Shown piece after piece: positions 38,365-51,129 of a stretch of 64,000 bases of DNA. Source of the stretch: Nematostella vectensis (taxonomy: Eukaryota; Cnidaria; Anthozoa; Actiniaria; Edwardsiidae); NCBI RefSeq assembly GCF_932526225.1, contig NC_064039.1:8445001-8509000 (forward strand), read 5' to 3'. The first letter of the stretch is position 1. Each line of letters begins with the position of its first letter. The notes under the pieces were generated by a model that worked only from the letters and a program-made list of their open reading frames with translations, did no database searches and had not been told where the DNA came from. A program made the translations under genes and the position numbers.

Positions 38365-40183
38365 TTTGAAAACTGTAAAAAGACAATGTTTGAATACTTT
38401 TAGGACGATCGGTCAGTGTTAAAGTGATAACGCAAAGCGTTAACTTTCTAGTATGTTCTAGAATCCTTCTGGGGTCTCTACCTTGGTGGATTTCAGTTGT
38501 GGATTCTAACTATGATATGTAAGATTCGTCTTATTTACCACAATCTTTGAACGCATGACAGCGCACGCAAGACAACACATGGATAATTTATTCCTACTAG
38601 CCTCGTAAACTTTGTAAAAATAATAGTTCATTAATTAAAAGTACGCTCACAGTTGTACTTACTCTGACGTTCTGAGAATCTACTATCAAGATTGATACAT
38701 TGAAATACACAGTAGTAGTAAATCTTAATTATCTAATTCTTTCTTTCCATTTCCTTTTTCAACTGGTGGGGGGAGGATCGTGTTAGTCGGTGATCGTAAG
38801 GTTGAACCCACAAATGTCAAGACGTAGTGCACGTTACCCTTAAAACCTGGTGAATTATTCAACCTCAACCTACCCTCACATGTGCAACCTGCTAGAAGGT
38901 CTGAGTCACGGAGAGAATTGCTTCCTGACTCACAAAACGTGGGCACTTCTAACAAAAACAACTGCTTTTTTCTTTTAAAGTTTGAACTTAAAGCTTTGTG
39001 TTAAAATAGGATGACTGGCGCGTCAGATTTATTTAAAGTAAATGTATAAACAATCAAATCATCTCGAGGTATTTGAGAAGAGCCATCGTTTTGTGATAAG
39101 GATCATATTTCAACACGCATTGCATTTTATAACATAGATATAACGAGGCTAAAACAGCAACAACTTTAAAAACACTTTTAAATGGCATTGCGCGCGATTG
39201 GCGAATTTTGAAAAGTGGCTTCTGCGCTGCTAAGCGTGAAAGTAATATTCGACGTTTTACTGAAAAAAAAAGGCCTCTAACATGTAGCAAAATTACTCGC
39301 GCAAATATTCGCTCTGTTCTTCAGAACAGTGACATTTTTGATTATTATTATCCCTGGCCAATTCTTCATAAAAGACCCTTGGTTCGACTTGCTTGAGCAG
39401 TGGTGGTTTCGTAAGCCACCACTTTCGTAAGCAAATGCAAATGGTGTTAATCTCAGAAGGGAATCAAATCCTATTGAACCACAGTAAATTTCAGTCAATC
39501 CTACAATAAAACCTACTCAATTCTATTCCTTTTTTTTCCAATTCTGTTTTGAACCCATAACAACATTGCTACATAAGTCGGTTCTACGAACTTTAATTCC
39601 ATTGTTTTACTCAGCTGTATCAGAGTCAGTTATATTGTTTATTCAATCCTTAGAATAACCTTGATTATCTAATTGCCTATGAAGACCTGGTAAAAAGATG
39701 TCGCATGAATGCCTTCCCGCCCCTTCCCGCCCTTAAACCACACCTCGTTATACGCATCAATTCCTAGACACATGTAAGACATATGCGTTACTTCATTCTT
39801 TGAAAATCCACATTGCTTTCGTTATATGCATCAATCATCATCACTCATCATCGCTCTAATTAAACGAACCATTCACCGTCCACCTCCCCCCCCCCCTTAC
39901 GCCTCACCCCCAAGAGAGTCTGGTCTAGCAGGCCTTATGACATCCTTTGTTTGCACCTATCATTAGTCTTAACAATATTTTCTTACTTCACATTGGGAGC
40001 GGCTCGAAATACCTTTGTTTAAGCTGTTAGCAAATATTTGTACTCGTTTGCAAAAGAATCACGTTCCAGTGTTTTTATATATATATATATATATATATAC
40101 AGTAAAACAACTCACTCAATAATCTCCAATTAATAATTTGAAACCTGCCTTGCTATAATTCAAAAACACTAATAACCGGATGT
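38365..40183. other. intergenic, AT-rich
   Basis: 5' flank of the acidic protein gene and unique AT-rich DNA. A short (TA)n lies at 40077-40099 and a C run at 39885-39897. No convincing exon is seen; small open frames near 38.8, 39.1 and 39.3 kb lack support. Confidence 0.5.
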
Positions 40184-40436
40184 TAAAGCCGCATTGTCAC
40201 CAGTTTACTTCCGGAGGTCCGACGGAAATCTCAACCGTTAAAAGAAAAAAGAATCTATTAAAATCCGAGATATTTAACAGGCCATCCGCTCTAAATTATC
40301 AATCACTTTCTCAAAGAAACTTCCTATAGACACACTGCTTTCAATATTTTGAAATATTTTTCGCGTTTTCCATTAAAAACCATCGGATATTGTTAAGTAA
40401 TCGACCGGAAGTAAACTGGTGACAATGCGGCTTTAA
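40184..40436. mobile_element. 253-bp MITE with about 30-bp TIRs, copy 1
   Basis: Starts TTAAAGCCGCATTGTCACCA and ends in the inverse TGGTGACAATGCGGCTTTAA. A second copy lies at 53541-53794. TTAA/TA at the ends suggests a TA- or TTAA-targeting transposase supplied in trans. Confidence 0.85.
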
Positions 40437-40484
40437 ATACGCCCAGGAAATAATGCTCAATTCAAAGCTTCTGCTGGGCTTGCT

Positions 40485-40901
40485 ATGGATGCTACTATGT
40501 ACATTCTATTATCGGAACTGATTTTGAACGTCATGGGCGAGGCCCTCTTCCCAAACATCGTCTGGTCAGAGTCAAATGTTGGAAATTGTTCCTTAAATTT
40601 TACGGTTTACTTCTACGAAAACGTTTGTTTTGAGGAAACATTTCAATTGAGAGTTAATATAAATAATAGGAATATAAATAATTTAATAGGTTCCTTAGAA
40701 CGGGTAAGATACCAAAGGCTAGCATTTTGCCTAACTTGCACATTAAAAGGAAAAGGTCAAAAAGTATTTGTTGCTGTTTTAAAGCAAATATCTGTAATGA
40801 TATATGAAGATAAGACATCCGAAAACGCAAATAAAATGTTCCAAATGTCTTTTAATGCATCTCGAAAACTTCTTTCGAATCTGAGAATAGACAAAAATTA
40901 A
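40485..40901 (+). CDS. hypothetical 138-codon open frame
   Basis: Open from ATG 40485 (MDATMYILLSELILNVMGEA) to TAA 40901. The composition is ordinary for a protein, with several Cys (NCSLNFTVYF, FCLTCTLKGKGQ) and predicted N-glycosylation sites (NCS, NFT, NAS). A signal-like peptide (MLNSKLLLGLLWMLLCTFYY) starts at 40453 in a different frame, so the real start or an upstream exon is uncertain. It lies 49 bp after a MITE. No family is recognised. It could be a real single-exon gene, a terminal exon, or chance. Confidence 0.3.
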   Translation: MDATMYILLSELILNVMGEALFPNIVWSESNVGNCSLNFTVYFYENVCFEETFQLRVNINNRNINNLIGSLERVRYQRLAFCLTCTLKGKGQKVFVAVLKQISVMIYEDKTSENANKMFQMSFNASRKLLSNLRIDKN

Positions 40902-41983
40902 TTGTTGTTCTGCCTGGCATCAAACATTCTAGAAACACCGCGAGAAACATAGTTCTGTTTGAGAAGTATAAGAGATATCTGGCACATTTACAGTGGCTAA
41001 AGGGGGCCCCCTAAATTGGCTCTTCCTTCCTCTTTTGTTTGTGGATAAACTTTACTATACACGGTTCAGCTTACAGTTTTTTAGTAGATCTCTTCTATGA
41101 TATCTCGTGCCTAACCTCTATTTATGTCTACCCTATTGGGTGTAACAAAAGAAAATGGCAAAGAAGAATAAAAAATTACTTGAACAGTTTACAAATAAAA
41201 TGCAGTGTTACATAAATACAGATACATTGGGCAAAAGGAGTTTACTGCGTTCTTGTTCTAGATCCCGCCTTCCCCAAACACGTACCAGATTTATAAGCAA
41301 CCGCTCTAACAGGCAGTGAATACCATCCATATTTTCTTTCGAAAATATATGTTGCAGTGACCTCTGGAAGTCAGTTCATGAACTCAAGCTAGGTCAGAAA
41401 GCCTGTGCTGAAAAAACGCAAGACTAGTTTCAGTACCGCGCGGTTAAACCAGCCTTTTTGTTTTGAAATGGCGGCGTTTTACCGGCGAACTGTCACATTT
41501 TGGCGAATGCTAAAAAAACTAGACCAAACTTAAGGCTAAAATTTTCTTTATGACTTCCTCATTATCAAACAAGTCTGTCATCTTTTGTACAGTATGGTTT
41601 TAATGCTGTACAGTTAGTCAAAACAGCGACTGAAGTCAGCCTTTCGTACCTTTACTCAAACGATTCAACACTACCATTGTGCTTGTTTTCGCCAGGGCAC
41701 GCGCATGCGCATACGTTATTCAGCACGGTCGGTCAGAAAGCTGTTGTATTGTTGACCACCTTCTTGATGAAAAAGGCATATCCAAAATAGGACCCGGTTT
41801 GTCAGCCACTGCCAAAGAGAAGACAACAATACAACAAGACAGAGTGGAGACTATACAACAATATAATAGCGGAGCCAGCGCGGCTCAAAAATTATTCACC
41901 CCTACTTCATTCAACATATGGGCGCTCGCCTCTTTATCCCAAGACAGCAGGGACGTACACGAGGAGGGGTAGAGGTTGAGGGG
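40902..41983. other. intergenic, unique
   Basis: No repeat or gene stands out. An open frame at 41679-41972 lacks splice or composition support. Confidence 0.4.
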
Positions 41984-43036
41984 TACACGAAGGATACCCG
42001 CGCAAACCCTTTGTGGGACATTTTTTATTAAAAAAAAAACGTGAAATCCTATCCTTTTCCATATGACAACAAGGACTGCACACCCTCCCTCAGCCAACCC
42101 TGGGAAGAGGGGGGGGGGGAGGGCACGAAGAATACCCGCGCAAACCCTTTGTGGGACATTTTTTATTAAAAGATCGTGAAATCTTATCCTTTTCCATATG
42201 ATACCCAGGACCCAGGACTGCATGCACACCCTCTCTCAGGAAACCTTGGGAAGGGGGGGGGGGGGGGGGGGGGGGGGGGAACGAAGAATACCCGCGCAAA
42301 CCATTTGTGGGACATTTTTTATTAAAAGATCGTGAAATCTTATCCTTTTCCATATGATACCAAGGACTGCACACCCTCCCTCAGCCAACCTTGGAAAGGG
42401 GGGGGGGGAGGTCACGAAGAATACCCGCGCAAACCCTTAATTAATGGGGTATTTTTATTTAAAGATCGTGAAATCCTATCCTTTTCCATATGATACCCAG
42501 GACTGCACACCCTACCTCAGCCAACCTTGGGGGGGGGGGGGGGGGTACACGAAGGATGCCCGCGCAAACCCTTTGTGGGGTATTTTTATTGAAGGATCGT
42601 GAAATCCTATCCTTTTCCATATGATATCCAGTACTGCACACCCACTCTCAACCAATCCTGGGGGGGGGGGCACGTAGAATACCCGCGCAAACCCTTTGTG
42701 GGGTATTTTTTTACTGAAGGATTGAGAAATCCTATCCTTTTCCATATGATAACCAGGACTACACACCCACCCTCAACCAATTCTGGGGGGGGGGGGGAAG
42801 CACGTAGAATACCCGCGCAAACCCTTAGTGTTTTTTTTTATTAAGGGATTGTGAAATCCTATCCTTTTCCATATGATATCCAGGACTGCAAACCCACCCT
42901 CAACCAATACTGGGGGGAGGGGCACGTAGAATAGCCACGCAAACCCTTTGTAGGTTTTTTTTTATTAAAGGATTGTGAAATCCTATCCTTTTCCATATGA
43001 TACCCAGACTACACACCCTCCCTCAACCAATCCTGG
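41984..43036. repeat. about 115-120-bp VNTR with poly-G tracts
   Basis: Eight to nine units. Each has AATACCCGCGCAAACCCTTT, GTGAAATCCTATCCTTTTCC and ACTGCACACCCTCCCTCA, and ends in a G run of 6 to about 30. G-run length varies most between units. Confidence 0.9.
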
Positions 43037-43389
43037 GTACGCGCCTACCTAAGAGTCAATACCAAGTCATTGGCCGTAGAGGAAGATCACGAAACAAGTG
43101 GTCCTCCTATGTATTTGCACACCCATTACTACTTCTCCTGCGAACTTTCACGGTGTATATATGGTTCATATATAACTAAGTATTGTTGTTTTCAAAGTGC
43201 TTGCAAGTCGCGAGTTGGTAACGATGGCTGTGTCCAGGGCCTGTGGATCTCTCAAGCCACCTTCGGGTATTACCGAGTAGTCTATTCCGGGTACTTCCGA
43301 TCTCTTCCGGGCATTGCCGAGTCTTTCCCATGTATTATAGTGTCAACTATGAGTACTGACGAGTCTTCTTCAAGTAGAGCTCATATTGC
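43037..43389. other. intergenic with short degenerate TTCCGGGTA-type repeats
   Basis: Words like TTCCGGGTACTTCCGATC recur near 43280-43350. No gene is seen. Confidence 0.35.
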
Positions 43390-43533
43390 ATGCTTTGTAG
43401 GTATTGCCGCGTAGGTGTCCTTGACGAGAAAGGACATACACTCAGATTTTTTCACGAGCAATCCCGACCAGACTGTGACGACTATATCAAGATCAACCTC
43501 AACAACCTCGCACCAAAGTACAGGTGTAAGTTA
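43390..43533 (+). pseudogene. astacin zinc-site exon fragment
   Basis: The frame gives KGHTLRFFHEQSRPDCDDYI followed by KINLNNLAPKYR and a GTGTAAG donor-like site. This matches the HExxHxxGxxH region of astacins, but the first His-Glu half is altered (the segment before GHT is unrelated) and the Gly is replaced (LRFF). No other astacin exon is visible nearby. It is a decayed single exon on the plus strand, opposite to the intact gene at 12-17 kb. Confidence 0.65.
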
Positions 43534-44345
43534 CATGTCGTAACCGCTGCTCGAGTAGACCGTTTTCACAATGTTGTACGCGCATTCAAAATGCCACAGA
43601 CTAGCGGGCCACATCTGATCCAAAATGCAGACGAAGGGGAATTTGACTCCAAAATTCCTCAAAAGATGCACCGTGACAGCATTTTCTATAGCTTCATCTG
43701 TAAAGTCCACTTCGTACGGCATCTTAGATCAGCCCGGGCCCGCCAGTCTGTGGCATTTTGGATGCGCGCGCAACATCGTGAAAACGGTCTATTGGAGCCA
43801 AGGCGGTTATCAAATTTGTCATGTCCCAGGTAAGGCGCTTATTCGGGGAGGTGTTCGTTTTATTATCTCTTGATAATAATAATTGTTTTTTATGTGCAAG
43901 GAGTAACAATTAAAAAAGTATAAAGAGTAAAAAAAATCATAAAAAACAAGCTTTCAATTATACATGTTGTGGCGGATATTCTGTCAGTTATGGTTACATC
44001 CCTTCTAATGTACAGTTCCTATAGTCATTAAAACCTATTGATTAAGTGCATCACGCTTAGGCTATGCGCTTATTCGGGGGTGGCGCGCTTATCCATATTT
44101 TTCCTCTTATGTAAGACAATTATTCGGGCGAGTAGCTTATTTTAAGGAAGCGCTTATTCGGTCAATTACTGTATACAACAAAGCGGGTGTATTTGCATTA
44201 GGCATAAGCTAATTTGAGGAAGAAATTAACTTGTATCTATTTCCAGGGGCGATGAGGGAGGGATTTATTTGTCTCTGGTTCCAGGAGCGATGAAGAAGGA
44301 ATTGACTTGTCTATCCGATTCCAGGGGAGAAGAGGAAGGGAAAAT
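43534..44345. other. intergenic
   Basis: Contains paired words around CAAAATGCCACAGACTAGCG (43588) and GGCCCGCCAGTCTGTGGCAT (43737), an imperfect inverted repeat. No gene is seen. Confidence 0.35.
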
Positions 44346-44601
44346 TTAGCCAAAAATTGTCGTTTTTCTCAGACGCGGTCACTTCCATGTAAGGAAGCTA
44401 ATATATTCTATTTTTGGAAAATCTGCGCAATTTTTGTCATTTTTAGGGCTGCCATACAACCGCAAGTGCCTCGCAAACTTTGTGAATTGTATTCAGAAGA
44501 GAACAACAGTGACTGTGACCATCTTTAATCCATGAGCTTCTGAAAAAAAAACTAAAATTCCTCGGTACCAGACCCCTAAAACGACAACGGTTTCTTCATA
44601 T
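44346..44601 (+). repeat. dispersed repeat, copy 1
   Basis: Shares AATTGTCGTTTTTCTCAGAC, TTCACAAAGTTTGCGAGGC (inverse) and CGGTACCAGACCCCTAAAAC (inverse) with 59288-59524, where it lies in the opposite orientation. Probably a non-autonomous transposon; termini are not resolved. Confidence 0.7.
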
Positions 44602-47600
44602 GTTATCAGTTTTATAATTTTTTTTATTGTATTTTTTTATGACAAAGGTCCCAACTTGCCCTTTTGAAATCACATTCTCTCCAGCCCTCCCCCCACCGGC
44701 TAATTCTGCCCCCCCCCCCCCCTACCTTCTTTTGGGACCATTTCGTGATCAGAAAATTTATTTCGTATTTCCACACGATCCTTCGAATCATCCAAAAATA
44801 CAAAACTAATTTCCCCTCCCGCCACTCTGGCTTTCTAGTATTCTATTGTTTTCTGTCGTTATGTTCTATTTGCGTAAGGTGCCAAAAAAAGAATTGAGCG
44901 CTAAGCATAAAAGCATTTGTTGTTCACGTTTCTTGTAAGGTCCCCTAATCAGCGAGAAATGCGATTGGAGTGCTTTAAGTGACTGGAGAAGCTATCAGAG
45001 GCATTGATAAAACAAAACCAGCTGTAGGAAGCACAAAGCACAGGAGCCGTGTCTATAATGACGCTAAATAACACACGCTCATGAATGAATTGCCTTATTT
45101 TTTAAGGCTTCATCAAACATACATGCATTCATTTTGCGGGACGCACCTGTATATTAGGGATTCGGTGTTAAAATGATAATAACCATTTGGTGTGCTTCTA
45201 AAGCGCAAATCACTATAAGGAAATCTACGAAAAACAACGCTTCCTTTAAACTTTTGCTTAGGCCCCTCCTATCTGGGACCCCTGGGTCCGCCCCTGATAA
45301 ATTGCGCATCTTTTAGCTGCCTGCTTCACATATCATGTGCGTGATATGCGTGGCATTTTGTGACATTGCATGACATGCGTGACAGCTTACTTTTCCTATT
45401 TCGTCCTTAGGTCCAGAGTCTAGCGAGGAGTGAAGGTCCAGCCAAGGTTCTTTATAGTAGTACTTAGTTGTTGAGGGTGTGGTCTTTTAACATCGCATAT
45501 GTGTACTTAATTACATTATAGTGAATAGGTATTACAAATATGAAAGTATATGATTGTGTACATATAACTAGATTTTCCCTCGTACAACAATCATGGCATT
45601 GGGTTTGGATTTGTCCTTAAGTGCGCCAAGCACACCCAACATCATCATCCGTGTTTTAAAGAGCCCTTGTCATCCTCATCGTTGTTATTGTTTGAACCAA
45701 TACTTGAAGTCAAATTACATAAAGAAATCTTAAACCAACCATCTCAAATCAAAATCTAATTTTCCCAAATTCATTCGATAAAAGAATAACGACTCTTCCA
45801 AATCAGCGGACACAAAATGGTGCTTTCTCACACTTGGTACTTTGCTATGATGACAAAATTGCGGCTGACAGAGGTTTTTTAATGTGCATGGCGTATTTCC
45901 GTACAAGTAGACGTCCTTAATCAATCTCAATTTCTTGATACTTGGCTGAAGTTTGTTTTGTTTGTACCTTATAGGTCAATATAACCTCTTGTTACTTGGC
46001 TGACATTTGATTTGTTTGTACCTTTACGCCAATATTTCAACTCTGTGTTAGTTGGCTAACATTTGTTTTGTCTGTACCTTAAAGGTCGAGGACACGACGA
46101 CACGACAGTGCATGAAGTAAAAAAATAAGTTTCAAGGAATAAAAAGTGTACTGGATACTCAATAATAAATCGTTGACAAAAGCTATGACTTCGCTCATTT
46201 GTGTTATGGTATTATGTTATGTTTTAGTTTATAGGGGAAAGTGGGAGAGTAGTATTTTTCTTTTAGGTCTATTTTTAGCCAAGAATCTACATTTGTTCCA
46301 TTTTTATTCAAATTAGATATTCAAATTAGTGAACATTAGCGCATCGCGCACAGCAGTAGTATAAAGTAAAGATGTTTTTGTGCGATACCCTTTTCTCTAC
46401 TTAGTGCTTCTTTCATTACTAATGTACGAAAAGAATAGAAACGTAACGAAAAGAACAGAAAACACCACAAAGAAAGAAAAAATGAAAAGAAAAGTATGCT
46501 TTTCGTAACAAACGAATAAGATTCTTAAGTAAAATATCACTGCTGTTTCTATCATCACAACACCATTTATGTCCTTTTTTTCTCATTTCTTCAGCAATAT
46601 TGAGTGTATTACATTATATTTCCTGCTCTTCCTGCACCTGGCATTCCTGAAGCGAGCTTGTGCCTTCAACATACACGCGATAGAACGCACCTGTAAGCTA
46701 AAGTGCCCCATACAAGTGCTGGATTACACCCAAAAAACGGCTTGAAAAATCACGAACTGTATTATCACAATATATCGTTTCTTCATCACTTGAAATAGAG
46801 TTTCTAAAGCGTTTAAAAACCTTTCGGAGGAGTAAAACCATATCTCGAACATGATTATTCAAATCCTTTTTCGCCTTAGTTATACCTAGCAAAATATCAT
46901 TAACCTTTGCATTCGTCTTCTAGAGATTTGTACATATGTTTTCTTTTTATAATCCGATATAAACAGATCTTTAAAATACAGTTAAATTGCAGAAGACATT
47001 TAATTTCGCCTTTGCGAGCACGCGCCCGATTTGTCGATTATTAGGGTTGATAACGTTAGCGATGGCACGCGTTGTGGGTTTGCCAACATTAGAGCTCTGT
47101 TTCCTTTTTAGGCGACTATTGAGACTTTTCAATAAAACAAAGTAACTTTCTCAGATTTCTCCAAATAGGCGCGCGAGTATATCAGCTCTTAAGTGCACCG
47201 CGCCATGCACATGTCTTTATTTCTAAACAAACTTCTCTCAGAAAGTTGTTCCCGGGTCCTTTTGCCCGCTCTCTTTGTGTATTTGCAGTGATATGAGAAA
47301 GGCCGTTTACTGTAACAATACATGTTTTAAAGCATTTAAAAAGGTTCGTCAACGACAAAATACATAGCAAACAATTCGCCATTCGCACCCACAAAGAAAA
47401 AAACATATAAATAGATTCATAACTTCCTACCGATGTTGAAAAATAAGCTTGATAACATTTATGTTTGTGGAAGTAATTCTAGTCACTTAAAGACTTTTTA
47501 AAAAAGGAAATAAAACACTTTTTAGACACTTTCAATGAACATCCATAGACACGCATACAATTGTTATACTTTTAATCCTATAAATCCCTGAAAAAAGAAT

Positions 47601-50364
47601 GGCAGCTTATTAGTATCCAAGATAACCTTGCCAAATCCCAGATTTTCTAAATGTTTTCTTTCTTTTCTTTTCCTAAAAGCTTAAAATATTAGCGGGATGC
47701 AAGCTTGTTGCCTTTGCCGTTTATTTAGGTAACCTAAGCTATTTAAGCGTATCTTACACAGATATAAAAGAACTCTTTCAAACACGTGTGCCGAAACCAA
47801 AACGAGCTTGACAGTGTACAGCTATCAGCGGACAATTACAGAGTTTGAGCCAAACACTTTGTAGAGCACACAAAAGGTGATTTAGGCTTATGTATTCTTG
47901 TCTTGTGTGAAATATCTGTGCATCCCTACTAATACTCGCCCTTCCCATCGCTCTTCAAACTCTAATCACCGGTGACTCACGCTTCTATAATACTTTCTAT
48001 ACAACAGATTTTATTGTCCTTGACAATGTATTTCTTATCATGTTTCAGTCATTCTTTTAAATGGTGGTGGCGAGATTCTTCTGAAATTGACGCTTTCGCA
48101 CTGACTTTCGACTTTCCAAGGCCCTTTAGAGTCTCGAGAAGACACAGCTGTTAATTCCTAATTCCTCTTCCAAATAATTGGCTCTCTTTAAGATAATGTT
48201 GATCTTTTTGTTTCCTAAATCACAAGTTATTCATGTCTAGATAAGTATATCCTAACTCTTTCTGCAAACTATTTGCTTCATCAGTCCTTTCTAGATTCGC
48301 ATATGGCGCTTTGAGCGAGGACACAATTGCTTATGCGTTTAGCTGGCTTACAATCCCAAAGCCATGAGATCTCTGTTAATCATCTGATCATTCGAATGAC
48401 TATAAAAGGTATTTCCGGTTTATAAAAATGATATTAATATTGTTAATACAATATTGTTTATTATTATATAATTACGACTACGACGAAGGAGACGATGATT
48501 TGATGAGTATATACGTTTGCATTTTACTATTACCCAAACTGATCGTATGTCGCTACGAGCAACCCCAAGTGTGTAAAAAACACGTTTTTGTGCTCTTACT
48601 CTCAACCGCCTGGTCACTATCATTTGACTTTCTTTCATCCCTAACTTATAAAAGTATTGATCCAGGGTAATATTATGGCGCAAGTATGCGAAATATATAA
48701 TAATAGCATCCCTTGTTTTGTTTTAGTTGCCATGAACGAAATTTTGCTGTAAAAAAGTGATTAGGTTTATTTACAAAATATCCATAATTGGTTTCGTAGC
48801 ATTTTCAGAAAGTCGTAATCGTTGTGTAATAACAGCTTTCGTGAATACGAAGGCACTAAATGGAAATAGGACATGTTGCAATTGGCGAATTTCATTGTTT
48901 CTCACACCTTGTGTTGAAAAGAAAATAAGAAAAAGCAACATCTTACAAAGACCACCTACTTATTTTTTTCATAGTGTTTCATAGTGCTTTCGTGGAAACA
49001 AAAAAGTTTTCAACTGAATAAATCACTCTTTCAATACTTTAATATACGTTGTTCTCGGGCACACTTCCCCGCAAGAGCTGCTTCTAAGAAGCAGAAAACT
49101 CTTTTAAGACTCGTATCATAATATTTCTATGGCCTGATTCTTTCATTACTGGGTCTATCTGTATATAATTTCAATTAAAACTTCTCTCCGATAATCTTCA
49201 GGTATCCCCCGGAGAAACAAAGTTATTTTTTCATCCAATTTTAGATTCGATTGGTAGCTTAATCTAATTACTGATTGAATGGGGAAATGTCCAAAAATAA
49301 ATGAAATGAAAAGGCTAGCAAAGAACTCGTCTAAGACAAAATATGGCTCTTTAAGCAACACCTTAGAGCATGGGTCAATATTATGTTTGTAATATAAATG
49401 ATTGGATTTTTTAACTATGGTCGGGGTGTTTATCATTAGCCCAGCTTTCATGCTGCTCTATTCAAGCAAGCGAAGCAGCATTTGCAGGTCATCCTTACAG
49501 GGATGTGTGTAGCTTAAGTGATTTCAGGAAAACTGTGGAAAAACGCTGTAATCTCTTTAAACAATGGTTCAGAGAGACTCTTACGGTCGTCGCTTTAATG
49601 TACTTAATATTTGATAACCGTGAGGAACCGTGAGGGTGACGTGTGTAACCACGGCCACACATCTACCGCCAAGGAACGTTGTATCCTCTCCCCGTAGGCC
49701 ATGCTGGTGGCAATAGATTCAATTTAGGTAGTTCCCCTAACGTGGATAAATATCATAATTCAATAACCCAATTCACGCCTGAGACTTCAACAATTACCTG
49801 AAGCTATTAAAACGCTATTAACTTTTTAGAGATTCAGAATTTGTTAAAACTAAATTAAAGAAGTTTAAGCGTTTGATTTCAGTTTGAGAATTATTCTGAA
49901 TATATGCGAAAAGGATTGGAAAGATTGAATGAATTAAGAAAAAAAGGCGATCGTTACCATAGCGCCAGAAAAGGCCGGGTTTGTATGCAACGAGACGACC
50001 GCGAGTACGGACAAAGAGGCCGAATACTCAATGAAGCGAACAATACAATCGATGCTAAAAGAGCAAGACCAAGGGGAGAGACATTATTCTATAATGGGAT
50101 GTGAAGATTTAATTACGTCTGGACAAGCAGATGTCATGGAGTGATATCTTAGGGTCGGTGAAATGGCCAGCTTTGATCACACGTTACAAAGGCTTCGGTT
50201 AAAAATACTACGATCTTGGACAAAAGACAGATAATAGACAATTAATTTCTCAATTATTCCCCGATTACCGGATATCATTAAAGCGGGCACTGTGGCATAA
50301 TAGAACAGGCAGGGGTCAGTTATAAGGGTGCTAACCTGCGCTCGCTAGACATTTGAAGAGAGAC
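44602..50364. other. long gene-poor AT-rich interval
   Basis: Poly-C run near 44710; GTTGGCTGACATTTG-like short repeats at 45940-46080. Several open frames under 100 codons, including a basic one at 49904-50104 (MRKGLERLNELRKKGDRYHS), lack supporting features. It may hold regulatory DNA of the homeobox gene that follows. No gene can be supported. Confidence 0.5.
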
Positions 50365-51065
50365 ATGGACAGATCACTTACCACCCACAAGCTAACGGCT
50401 CCGCAGATCCTTGAAGGGTATTACTTCTTACCTTGTTGTGTGCCGGGCTGCTGCAGATCAGAGGTTTCGAGGCCAAAGCAGAGCTCGTTCAGTATTGAAG
50501 CTATCCTCAGCGCCGATAGTTCTAGGCAGAGTAGAGAGATTCCCGGCAGACGGTTGGGTTCGCCAGATCCTTCTGACTTCTGTGCGGTGAGGCCATACCC
50601 CACCTTTGGATTACCCGCGAAACTCGACCAGCAATCCCCCCATGAAAAGACAGGTAATCCGAAGAAAAATGTTCTTTTTCTATTAAATCATACGTACTAC
50701 TAGGACTCCATCCCATGTCAGTGTTTTCGCCTCAGGTTATTAACAAACTCTGTTTTTCATTTCTCGTCTTATATGTGTAAACATTTCAGTTTTCACTAAA
50801 CTTAGCACCTTTTTTAACATCATAGGGAACGCTTTTTATCTGGCTTTAATTAGGTTGAAAGCCCTTTTTTCCTATACACCATACCTAAGGCACTACCCTC
50901 TAGACTACTAGCTATCAGGGCTTTGGCTTGCTTTGTTTCTTACGGTAGCGTCGAGCTGGCTTACTAGTTCAAATAAGTTTTTCTTTTACGCCATACCGAG
51001 GACCCCGTGGCTGCTAACTACCACTTTAGAGACAATTATCCGCTGTTAAAACTAGTTGCTATAAA

Positions 51066-51129
<64 letters not shown>

